DNA from: CAMPJU01 sp036675265
Lineage (GTDB): Bacteria; Pseudomonadota; Gammaproteobacteria; Xanthomonadales; Xanthomonadaceae
Reading direction: 5' to 3'
DNA length: 64,000 bases
Assembly: GCA_036675265.1 (NCBI GenBank)
Contig: JAKFFJ010000017.1
Span: 3,697 to 67,696 of the forward strand
How positions within the stretch are numbered: the stretch's first letter is position 1; each line of letters begins with the position of its first letter. This document shows positions 1-9,259 of this stretch, in pieces. A model generated the notes under the pieces. It made no database searches, was not told the DNA's origin, and was given only the letters and a program-made list of their open reading frames with translations. Both the position numbers and the translations under genes were made by a program.

Positions 1-119
1 CATGCGGCCCCTACGAATGGGATGCGGGCGACGCAGCGGCGGCCGACAAGCCGGGCGGCGCGGTGCCTGTCGGCAGCGTCGCCCGCCTCCTCACCGACGT
101 GCGAGGGACCGCGATCTGA
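1..119 (+). CDS. C-terminal fragment of an unknown protein
   Basis: An open frame runs in from the left edge, in the frame whose stop is TGA at 117-119, and ends in the residues LLTDVRGTAI. About 38 residues are visible. They carry no motif I recognise, so no function is assigned. The stop overlaps by one base the ATG of the following nucleoside hydrolase (TGATG arrangement). That suggests the two genes are co-transcribed and translationally coupled, so the missing gene may act in the same nucleoside or sugar salvage process. This last point is inference from spacing alone. Confidence 0.45.
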   Translation, partial: CGPYEWDAGDAAAADKPGGAVPVGSVARLLTDVRGTAI

Positions 120-1066
120 TGGCGCGCATCCCCCTGCTGATCGACACCGACCCGGGCGTCGACGACGCACTCGCGATCCTGATGGCGTTCGTCGATCCCG
201 ACCACGACGTGGTCGGGCTGACAGTCGCGGCGGGCAACGTCGGGCTCCACCACACCGTCGCGAATGCATTGAAGCTGTGCGAGGTGGCCGGTCGCGACGA
301 CGTGCCGGTGTTCCCGGGTGCCGCGACGCCGTTGCTGCATGCCGCGCCCCATGCTGCGTTCGTGCATGGGGAGGACGGGTTCGGAGATACGCGATACACG
401 GCAGCGGCGCGTGCGGCGGAGGGGGAACACGCCGCACTGGCGATCCTGCGCCTGTCACATGCCCACGCCGGGCGCCTGCTGCTGGTCGCGCTCGGGCCGC
501 TGACCAACGTGGCGCTCGCGCTGCGGCTGGACCCCACGCTGCCGGAGCGTGTCGGTCGCCTGGTGGTCATGGGCGGCGCGGTCACCGGCCACGGCAACAT
601 GACGCCGGCCGCGGAGTTCAACGTCTATTTCGATCCCGAGGCCGCGCACGTCGTGTTCTCGGCGTTCCCGCGCTTCGAGCTTGCGGACTGGGAAGCCGTG
701 CTGCGCCATGGCTTCGCGCATGCCGAATTCGATGGCTGGTTGCGGTCCGGGACGCCGCAGGCCCGCTTCTACGACGCCATCTCGGCGCACACCCGGCGCT
801 GGGCCGCCGGCGAGCGCGGCGACCGCTGGCACTCGGCCGATGCGCTGGCCATGGCGTTCGCCCTGGAGCCTGCGGGGGCGACCGAAGTGCTCGACCGTCC
901 CCTGGCGGTGGAGTTGTCCGGGGCACAGTCCCGCGGGGCAACGCTGGTGGACTGGGACCGGCGGGGCGGGGCGCCCGACAACGCCGCGATCCTGATGGCC
1001 TACGACCAGGCCCGGTTCGAAGCCCGGGTCCGCGACGCCCTCGCGTTCAGCTCTCCGACTGCCTGA
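119..1066 (+). CDS. Inosine/uridine-preferring nucleoside hydrolase
   Basis: Expected to hydrolyse the N-glycosidic bond of ribonucleosides, releasing base and ribose for salvage in the cytoplasm. The 315-residue protein opens with LLIDTDPGVDDALAI, the calcium-binding signature of the family (D9, D11, D15, D16). It has the internal EFNVYFDPEAA substrate-binding segment and a late DALAMA stretch that supplies the last metal-binding aspartate. Length matches the family. The open frame extends upstream, but the ATG at 119 is preferred because it places the metal motif at residue 9 and overlaps the previous stop by one base. Base specificity cannot be read from the sequence. Confidence 0.9.
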   Translation: MARIPLLIDTDPGVDDALAILMAFVDPDHDVVGLTVAAGNVGLHHTVANALKLCEVAGRDDVPVFPGAATPLLHAAPHAAFVHGEDGFGDTRYTAAARAAEGEHAALAILRLSHAHAGRLLLVALGPLTNVALALRLDPTLPERVGRLVVMGGAVTGHGNMTPAAEFNVYFDPEAAHVVFSAFPRFELADWEAVLRHGFAHAEFDGWLRSGTPQARFYDAISAHTRRWAAGERGDRWHSADALAMAFALEPAGATEVLDRPLAVELSGAQSRGATLVDWDRRGGAPDNAAILMAYDQARFEARVRDALAFSSPTA

Positions 1067-1079
1067 GGCGGCCGGCGGC

Positions 1080-1109
1080 TTGCCCCGGGGCGGGCCCACC
1101 CGCTATCAT
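1080..1109 (+). promoter_or_regulatory. Candidate promoter of rpmE2
   Basis: TTGCCC at 1080-1085 and TATCAT at 1104-1109 are separated by 18 bases and resemble sigma-70 -35 and -10 boxes. The likely start of transcription would be about 25 bases ahead of the L31 ATG at 1143. Found by eye only. Confidence 0.45.
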
Positions 1110-1142
1110 GCCCGGCTTCCCGCAACAAACCCGGCGCCCGCC

Positions 1143-1388
1143 ATGAAGGCCGACATCCATCCCGAGTACCGCGAAGTCGTGTTCCAGGACGTGACTTCGG
1201 ACTTCAAGATCCTCACCCGCTCGACCCTCTCCAGCAAGGAGACGATCAAGTGGGAGGACGGCAACGAGTACCCGCTGGTCAAGGTCGAGATCTCCTCGTC
1301 CTCGCACCCGTTCTACACGGGCCAGCACAAGATCATGGACACCAGCGGCCGCGTGGACAAGTTCCGCAAGCGCTACGCCAGCAAGTGA
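1143..1388 (+). CDS. rpmE2: 50S ribosomal protein L31 type B
   Basis: An 81-residue large-subunit ribosomal protein beginning MKADIHPEYREVVFQD. It has the family's central SSSHPFYTG and the C-terminal GRVDKFRKRYASK. It lacks the zinc-binding CxxC of type A L31, so it is the zinc-independent type B (YkgM-like) paralogue that can replace the zinc form when zinc is scarce. The start is set by similarity: an upstream in-frame extension to 1080 would add residues not seen in L31. It has its own candidate promoter and is followed by two GC-rich dyads. No Zur operator was identified, so zinc control is not demonstrated here. Confidence 0.95.
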   Translation: MKADIHPEYREVVFQDVTSDFKILTRSTLSSKETIKWEDGNEYPLVKVEISSSSHPFYTGQHKIMDTSGRVDKFRKRYASK

Positions 1389-1394
1389 CCCTGC

Positions 1395-1449
1395 GGCGGG
1401 CGCAGCGCCCGCCGACGCAACGCAGCGACGGCCGCCCCGGGGCGGCCGT
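1395..1449 (+). terminator. Two GC-rich dyads after rpmE2
   Basis: Two inverted repeats follow the L31 stop: a 9-bp stem at 1395-1413 (GGCGGGCGC, one-base loop, then its complement) and a perfect 22-base palindrome at 1428-1449. Neither has a T-tract, so they may slow or end transcription with Rho, or simply separate rpmE2 from gltA. Confidence 0.4.
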
Positions 1450-1496
1450 TCGCATGTGCGGGCCTGCACCTTGCACGCCGGCGTATCCGGCGCACG

Positions 1497-1505
1497 TGCG
1501 ATAAT
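1497..1505 (+). promoter_or_regulatory. Extended -10 element ahead of gltA
   Basis: TGCGATAAT at 1497-1505 fits an extended -10 (TGn plus a TATAAT-like hexamer), about 60 bases ahead of the citrate synthase GTG. No well-spaced -35 box is visible. Confidence 0.4.
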
Positions 1506-1566
1506 GATGGTTTCCCCCAGGCGCGCCCCGCAGCCGGCGCGGCCACCCGGTTCGAAGGAGTCCCCC

Positions 1567-2871
1567 GTGTCCGAACAGCGCAAGTCCGCCATTGGCCAGG
1601 CCACCCTGGGCGTCGCCGGCAAGTCCGTCGAGCTGCCGGTCGTCGAGCCGGTGCTGGGCCAGCCCTGCATCGACATCGGCAAGCTCCCGAAGGCAACCGG
1701 GTGCTTCACCTACGACCCCGGGTTCACCGCCACCGCCAGCTGCAAATCCGCCATCACTTACATCGACGGCGACGCGGGCGTGCTGCTGTACCGCGGCTAC
1801 CCCATCGAGCAGTTGTCGGAACAATCCTCGTTCCTCGAGGTGGCCTACCTGCTGATGCATGGCGAGTTGCCCGACGCCGCCGCGTTCTCGCGCTTCGAGC
1901 ACGAGGTCACGCATCACACGATGATGCATGAGGCGTTCAAGAAGTTCCTCGGCGGCTTCCGCCACGACGCGCACCCGATGGCAATGCTCGTGGGCATGCT
2001 CGGCTCGATGGCGAGCTTCTACCACAACGACCTGGACCTGGAAGACCCGGAGCAGCGCCGCATGGCCGCGGTCCGCCTGATCGCCAAGGTCCCGACGATC
2101 GCAGCCGCCTGCTATCGCTACTCGATCGGCTGGCCGCTGCGCTACCCGCACAACAACCTCGAATACACCACGCGCTTCCTGCACATGCTCAAGGAAGTGC
2201 CGAGCGAGCCGCTGGCCCTCAGCCCCGTGGCCGCCCGTGCGATGGACCTGCTCTTCATCCTGCATGCCGACCACGAGCAGAACGCGTCGACCTCGACGGT
2301 GCGCCTGGTCGGATCGACCGGCGCGAACCCGTACGCCTGCGTGGCCGCCGGCGTGGCCGCGCTGTGGGGGCCCGCGCACGGCGGCGCCAACGAGGCGGTG
2401 CTGGAGATGCTGCAGGAGATCGGCCGCCCGGAGAACGTGCAGTCGGCCGTCGACCGCGCGAAGGACAAGGAGTCGGGCTTCCGCCTGATGGGCTTCGGCC
2501 ACCGCGTGTACAAGAACTTCGACCCGCGCGCGAAGATCATCCGCGCGATGTGCCACGAGGTGCTCGAGGACCTGGGTGTCGACGATCCGCTGCTGGAAGT
2601 GGCCATGCGCCTGGAGGAGGCCGCGCTGAAGGACGATTACTTCGTTCAGCGGAAGCTGTACCCGAACGTCGACTTCTACAGCGGCATCATCTACAAGGCC
2701 CTGGGCATCCCGGCCGAGATGTTCACGGTGATGTTCGCGATCGCGCGCACCGCCGGCTGGGTCTCGCACTGGCTGGAGCAGCAGGACGACCCCGAGAACC
2801 GCATCGGCCGCCCACGGCAGGTGTACACCGGCCACGCCAGCCGCGATTACGTTCCCGCCGCGAAGCGCTGA
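1567..2871 (+). CDS. gltA: Citrate synthase (type II)
   Basis: Condenses oxaloacetate and acetyl-CoA to citrate, the entry step of the TCA cycle. The 434-residue length and N-terminal domain (GCFTYDPGFTATASCKS) are those of the hexameric type II enzymes of Gram-negative bacteria. Catalytic signatures are visible: the LHADHEQNAST segment, GPAHGGANE with the first catalytic histidine, MGFGHRVYKNFDPRA with the second, and the aspartate of LYPNVDFYSG. The start is GTG at 1567, six bases after a clear GAAGGAG ribosome-binding site. An upstream in-frame ATG would add an unrelated extension. The gene stands alone and is followed by a short dyad repeat. Confidence 0.97.
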   Translation: MSEQRKSAIGQATLGVAGKSVELPVVEPVLGQPCIDIGKLPKATGCFTYDPGFTATASCKSAITYIDGDAGVLLYRGYPIEQLSEQSSFLEVAYLLMHGELPDAAAFSRFEHEVTHHTMMHEAFKKFLGGFRHDAHPMAMLVGMLGSMASFYHNDLDLEDPEQRRMAAVRLIAKVPTIAAACYRYSIGWPLRYPHNNLEYTTRFLHMLKEVPSEPLALSPVAARAMDLLFILHADHEQNASTSTVRLVGSTGANPYACVAAGVAALWGPAHGGANEAVLEMLQEIGRPENVQSAVDRAKDKESGFRLMGFGHRVYKNFDPRAKIIRAMCHEVLEDLGVDDPLLEVAMRLEEAALKDDYFVQRKLYPNVDFYSGIIYKALGIPAEMFTVMFAIARTAGWVSHWLEQQDDPENRIGRPRQVYTGHASRDYVPAAKR

Positions 2872-2879
2872 TCCCGGCC

Positions 2880-2940
2880 ATCCCCGCGCAGGCGGGGAAC
2901 CAGGATCGGATGCATGGATTCCCGCCTTCGCGGGAATGAC
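2880..2940. repeat. Paired-hairpin intergenic repeat, copy 1
   Basis: Two hairpins stand back to back: CCCCGC-GCAG-GCGGGG at 2882-2897 and TTCCCGC-CTTC-GCGGGAA at 2919-2936. This is the dispersed dyad common in proteobacterial genomes whose chance translation contains PAKAG-type peptides. A related copy lies at 63049-63114. It sits between the converging ends of gltA and the minus-strand gene at 2943, where it could act as a two-way terminator. Confidence 0.75.
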
Positions 2941-2942
2941 GA

Positions 2943-3599
2943 TCAACCCGCTTCGTAGCCGGCGATTTCGTCGTCGGCCAGCAGGCCGCGCAACTGCGCC
3001 GCCGACGCGCGGCGCATCGGCCGTTCGTCCACGCCGGACAGCGGGGCCTGGCGCAACACGTCGTGCGGCAGCACGGTCAGGTCGAACGTCAGCTCGTCGG
3101 CGCTGAACAGCCAGACCGGGAAGTCCGCCTGCCGGTTCCGGTCCAGCCGCAGCAGCCGGCTGCGCGATTCCGCCGGGATGCCCTGTTCCTCCAGGAAGCG
3201 CGGCACCGCGTCGGCATCGTCGTCGTGCAGGTGCAGCGAGACCGGTGCATGCACGTCGGCGGTCCCGTCCAGCACCGGGCCGACCAGCCGCGGGTCGAAC
3301 GGCGCGAAGAATTCGAGCGCGCGCAACGCGGCTTCCCGGCGCACCCGCAAGCCTTCGGCGGTCGCCTCGCCCCGGAACAGGCGCTGGTACTCGCGCAGCG
3401 CGTCCTCGATCTCGCGGTTGCGCGGCAGCGACGCATCGTCGTGGATGCCCAGCCGCTCGGCGGCCTTGAGCTTGGCCTGGTGGTAGTCGCGGATGCCGCC
3501 TTCGGCCATGAGCCGCGCGGCCTCGTGGGCCAGGCGATGCCGCCGTTCGCGGGTACGGGTCAGCTGGTGCGTCTGCGCGTGCTGGCGGGCGTGGTGCAT
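2943..3599 (-). CDS. Conserved hypothetical protein, xanthomonad type
   Basis: A 218-residue protein I recognise only as a conserved hypothetical of this bacterial family. The N-terminus is very basic and rich in His and Arg (MHHARQHAQTHQLTRTRERR). A helical middle is followed by a segment with an acidic HLHDDDADAV patch and later FDLTVLPHDVLRQAPL. There is no signal peptide or membrane segment. The HLHDDD and TVL strands faintly recall small nucleotidyltransferase folds, but the catalytic GS motif is absent, so I give no function. It lies downstream of mrcA on the same strand, 46 bases after its stop, and may share its transcript. Confidence 0.7.
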   Translation of the reverse strand: MHHARQHAQTHQLTRTRERRHRLAHEAARLMAEGGIRDYHQAKLKAAERLGIHDDASLPRNREIEDALREYQRLFRGEATAEGLRVRREAALRALEFFAPFDPRLVGPVLDGTADVHAPVSLHLHDDDADAVPRFLEEQGIPAESRSRLLRLDRNRQADFPVWLFSADELTFDLTVLPHDVLRQAPLSGVDERPMRRASAAQLRGLLADDEIAGYEAG

Positions 3600-3645
3600 G
3601 GCGAACCTCCGCGTGGCCTTGCCCGACTGTACTCCACGGCACCCG

Positions 3646-6189
<2,544 letters not shown>

Positions 6190-6303
6190 CGAGGGGGCTT
6201 TCCGGGGTTCCTGGGCGTGGCCGGCAGTATAGGGGCGGGCCCCGGGGCGCCGTGAAAACAGGTGCGGAGCGCACAGAACGGCGACGTCCCGGGGCCCGAT
6301 GGG

Positions 6304-6332
6304 TTGCCACCGGGTAAAAAGTCCGTTATTTA
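6304..6332 (+). promoter_or_regulatory. Weak candidate promoter of pilMNOPQ
   Basis: TTGCCA at 6304-6309 and TATTTA at 6327-6332 are 17 bases apart, in the 194-base gap between the divergent mrcA and pilM genes. The -10 match is poor. No sigma-54 element was seen. Listed as the best visible candidate only. Confidence 0.3.
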
Positions 6333-6383
6333 AGGTTCCGGGACACGTTTTGCGCGTAAGCGCCCGTGGATAGGGGAGAAACC

Positions 6384-7442
6384 GTGGGCCTGATCACAAA
6401 AAGCCAGCCACCCTTGGTCGGGGTCGACATCAGTTCGACCGCCGTCAAGCTGCTGCAGCTGTCCCGCGCCGGCGACCGTTACCGGGTCGAGCACTACGCG
6501 GTGGAGCCGCTGCCGCCCAATGCCGTGGTCGACAAGAACATCGTCGAGCTCGAAGCCGTGGGCGATGCCATCAAGCGCGCCGTGGCCAAGTCGGGTACGC
6601 GGGCCAGGCATGCCGCGGCCGCGGTCGCGGGCTCGGCGGTCATCACCAAGGTGATCCCCATGGCCGGCGACCTCGACGAGGAGGAACTCGAGGCCCAGGT
6701 CGAGCTGGAGGCGGTCAACTACATTCCCTACCCCCTCGACGAGGTCAGCCTCGACTTCGAGGTGCTCGGGGCGATCCCGGGCAACCCGGACATGGTCAAC
6801 GTGCTGCTGGCGGCCTCGCGCACCGAGAACGTGGAGGCGCGCCAGGCGGCGCTGGAGCTGGGCGGCCTGGCCGCGCGGGTGGTCGACATCGAGGCCTTCG
6901 CCATCGAGAACGCCTTCGCGCTCCTCTCCGGTGACGCCGGGGCCACGCACGCGGGCATCGTGGCGCTGGTGGACATCGGCGCCAGCACGACCACGCTGAA
7001 CATCCTCCGCGACGGCCGCTCCATCTATACCCGCGAGCAGGCCTTCGGCGGCAAGCAGCTCACCGACGAGGTGATGCGGCGGTACGGGCTCGGCTACGAG
7101 GAGGCCAACCTGGCCAAGCGCCAGGGCGGGCTCCCGGAGAGCTACGAGGAAGAAGTGCTGGTGCCGTTCAAGGAGGCGCTGGTGCAGCAGGTCGGGCGCC
7201 TGCTCCAGTTCTTCTACGCGGGCAGCGAATTCAACCGGGTCGACCGGATCGTGCTGGCCGGCGGCTGCGCGTCGATCCCGCGGATCGCGGACATGGTCGA
7301 GTCGCAGCTCGGCGTGCCGACGGTCGCGGCCAACCCGCTGGCGCACATGACGCTCGGCCCGCGGGTGCAGGCCCATGCCCTGGCGCAGGACGCCCCGGCG
7401 CTGATGATCGCGTGCGGCCTCGCCTTGAGGAGCTTCGACTGA
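6384..7442 (+). CDS. pilM: Type IV pilus inner-membrane assembly protein PilM
   Basis: Actin-like cytoplasmic ATP-binding protein that binds the N-terminus of PilN and docks the type IV pilus alignment complex to the inner membrane. 352 residues; LVGVDISSTAVKLLQLS is the phosphate-1 loop of the FtsA/actin fold, and LVDIGASTTTLNI and VLAGGCASIPRI form the second phosphate loop and adenosine region. The start is GTG at 6384, preceded by GGGGAG at 6373-6378 and giving the usual MGLI start. The GTG at 6366 would add six atypical residues. It is the first gene of pilMNOPQ; its stop overlaps pilN by one base. Confidence 0.96.
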   Translation: MGLITKSQPPLVGVDISSTAVKLLQLSRAGDRYRVEHYAVEPLPPNAVVDKNIVELEAVGDAIKRAVAKSGTRARHAAAAVAGSAVITKVIPMAGDLDEEELEAQVELEAVNYIPYPLDEVSLDFEVLGAIPGNPDMVNVLLAASRTENVEARQAALELGGLAARVVDIEAFAIENAFALLSGDAGATHAGIVALVDIGASTTTLNILRDGRSIYTREQAFGGKQLTDEVMRRYGLGYEEANLAKRQGGLPESYEEEVLVPFKEALVQQVGRLLQFFYAGSEFNRVDRIVLAGGCASIPRIADMVESQLGVPTVAANPLAHMTLGPRVQAHALAQDAPALMIACGLALRSFD

Positions 7443-8071
7443 TGGCAAGGATCAACCTGCTCCCCTGGCGCGAGGAGCGGCGCAGGCAGCGCCAGAAGGA
7501 ATTCCTCGTCCTGCTCGGCGGTTCGGCGCTGGGCGCCGTGGTGCTGGCGTTCGCGATCATCAGCTGGCACGGCGCGCAGGTCGATGGCCAGCACGAGCGC
7601 AACGACTACCTCAAGGCACAGATCGCGACCCTGGACCAGCAGATCGTCGAGATCGAGAAGCTGGACCAGCAGAAGGCACGGTTGCTGGCGCGCAAGGAAG
7701 TCATCGAACAGCTGCAGGCCAACCGCTCGCAGATGGTGCACCTGTTCGACTCGCTGGTCCGCACCATCCCCGATGGCGTCGTGCTGACGTCGATCCGGCA
7801 GGAAGGCGACGTGCTCCGGCTCGAGGGGCGCGCGCAGTCCAACGCGCGGGTCAGCAGCTACATGCGCATGCTCGAGACGTCCGGCTGGATGAGCAAGCCT
7901 GAGCTCGAAATCATCGAGGCACGCCCCGGCGCGCCCGGCCTGCCGTTCGTGTTCAGCCTCCGCGTGACCCAGACCGACCCGAACAAGACGGTCGACACCG
8001 ACGGCGACGGCCTGCCCGACGCGGCGCCGGACGAGGCCGCCGCGACCGTCGACGGAGGGCCCGCCGCATGA
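7442..8071 (+). CDS. pilN: Type IV pilus assembly protein PilN
   Basis: Bitopic inner-membrane protein that pairs with PilO and carries the PilM-binding tail. The 209-residue protein starts MARINLLPWREERRRQRQ, containing the INLLPWR motif that PilM grips. One membrane helix follows (about residues 22-40), then a long coiled coil (about 50-95) and a ferredoxin-like periplasmic domain. The start overlaps the pilM stop by one base and the end overlaps pilO by four, so the genes are translationally coupled. The C-terminus has an acidic DTDGDGLPDAAPDEAA tail resembling a calcium-binding type 3 repeat, which I do not remember from other PilN proteins. Confidence 0.96.
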   Translation: MARINLLPWREERRRQRQKEFLVLLGGSALGAVVLAFAIISWHGAQVDGQHERNDYLKAQIATLDQQIVEIEKLDQQKARLLARKEVIEQLQANRSQMVHLFDSLVRTIPDGVVLTSIRQEGDVLRLEGRAQSNARVSSYMRMLETSGWMSKPELEIIEARPGAPGLPFVFSLRVTQTDPNKTVDTDGDGLPDAAPDEAAATVDGGPAA

Positions 8072-8706
8072 GCCGCAAGATGTCGCTCAAGGAACTGGAC
8101 TTCAACAACATCGGCGGCTGGCCGCGCGAGTTCAAGCTCGCGTTCTGCGCGCTGGTCGTCCTGGTGATCATCGGCCTGGCCTGGTACCTGTTCGTGGGTG
8201 ACCAGCGTGCCGAGCTCGAGGCGCTGGAAGGCGAGGAAACCACGCTGCGGTCGGAGTTCGAGACCAAGCAGGGACGCGCCGCGAACCTCGAGCCGCTCAA
8301 GTTGCAGCTCGCGCAGATGGAACAGCAGCTGCAGCAGATGCTGCGCCAGCTGCCCAGCAAGACCGAGATGCCCGACCTGATCGTCGACATCTCGCAGACC
8401 GCGCTGGCGACCGGCATCGCCAACGAGCTGTTCCAGCCCGGTCCGGAGACGCCCAAGGAGTTCTACGCCGAGAAGCCCATCGCGCTGCGGATGGTCGGCA
8501 CCTACCACCAGTTCGGCGCGTTCGTCAGCGGCGTCGCGTCGCTGCCGCGGGTCGTCATCATGACCATGCACGACATTTCGCTGCGTCCGCGCGACGGCGG
8601 CAGCCTGGCGCCCAACAGCCCGCTGGTGCTGTCGGGCACGGTCAAGACCTACCGCTACCTGGACGAGAACGAGACGGCGGCGCCGGCCGCGGAGGTCCAG
8701 CCATGA
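8068..8706 (+). CDS. pilO: Type IV pilus assembly protein PilO
   Basis: Inner-membrane partner of PilN; the heterodimer links the cytoplasmic motor side to PilP and the secretin PilQ. 212 residues with a short cytoplasmic start, one membrane helix (about 24-44: LAFCALVVLVIIGLAWYLF), a glutamine- and glutamate-rich coiled coil (about 48-90) and a periplasmic domain with the family's PKEFYAEKPIALRMVGTYHQ region. It overlaps pilN by four bases (ATGA) and pilP by four bases. Confidence 0.96.
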   Translation: MSRKMSLKELDFNNIGGWPREFKLAFCALVVLVIIGLAWYLFVGDQRAELEALEGEETTLRSEFETKQGRAANLEPLKLQLAQMEQQLQQMLRQLPSKTEMPDLIVDISQTALATGIANELFQPGPETPKEFYAEKPIALRMVGTYHQFGAFVSGVASLPRVVIMTMHDISLRPRDGGSLAPNSPLVLSGTVKTYRYLDENETAAPAAEVQP

Positions 8707-9239
8707 ACCGGGCCCTGGACGTCGTGCGCCTGGGCGCGATCGCCGCTTCGCTGCTGTTGGTCGCCGGCTGCGGCCGCGGCGTGACCAGCGGCCCCGGCGA
8801 TCCGTCGAACCTGGAGCAGTGGACCGCGGAAGTGCGGGCACGCCCCGCGCCGCCGCTCGATCCGCTGCCGGTGATGAAGCAGTTCGAGACCTTCGAGTAC
8901 GCCGCGCAGGACCTGCGCGACCCCTTCAGCAATGCGTTCACCGACGAAGGCGGCGGCTCCGGCCCGCGGCCGGACCCGAACAGGCCGCGCCAGGCGCTCG
9001 AGCAGTTCCCGCTCGACAGCCTGGTCATGGTCGGCACGCTCGGGACAGGCAGTGGCATGCAGGCGCTCGTCATGGCGCCGGACAAGGTCACCTACCGGGT
9101 GCGTCCGGGCGTCTACATGGGACAAAGCGACGGCCAGGTGGTGGCCGTCCACGAGGACCGGATCGAACTGGTCGAACTGGTACCGGATGGCGCGGGCGGC
9201 TGGCTGGAACGCCCGGCTTCCATCGCCATCGAAGAATGA
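8703..9239 (+). CDS. pilP: Type IV pilus lipoprotein PilP
   Basis: Inner-membrane lipoprotein joining PilNO to the secretin PilQ. 178 residues; a lipoprotein signal peptide ends in the lipobox LVAGC (cysteine near residue 23), followed by a disordered linker, then the beta-sandwich homology domain with LDSLVMVGTLGTG and YRVRPGVYMGQSDGQVV. It overlaps pilO by four bases and is followed by pilQ after 20 bases. Length and domain order are normal for the family. Confidence 0.95.
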   Translation: MNRALDVVRLGAIAASLLLVAGCGRGVTSGPGDPSNLEQWTAEVRARPAPPLDPLPVMKQFETFEYAAQDLRDPFSNAFTDEGGGSGPRPDPNRPRQALEQFPLDSLVMVGTLGTGSGMQALVMAPDKVTYRVRPGVYMGQSDGQVVAVHEDRIELVELVPDGAGGWLERPASIAIEE

Positions 9240-9259
9240 ATTCCCTGGGGGATAGCACG

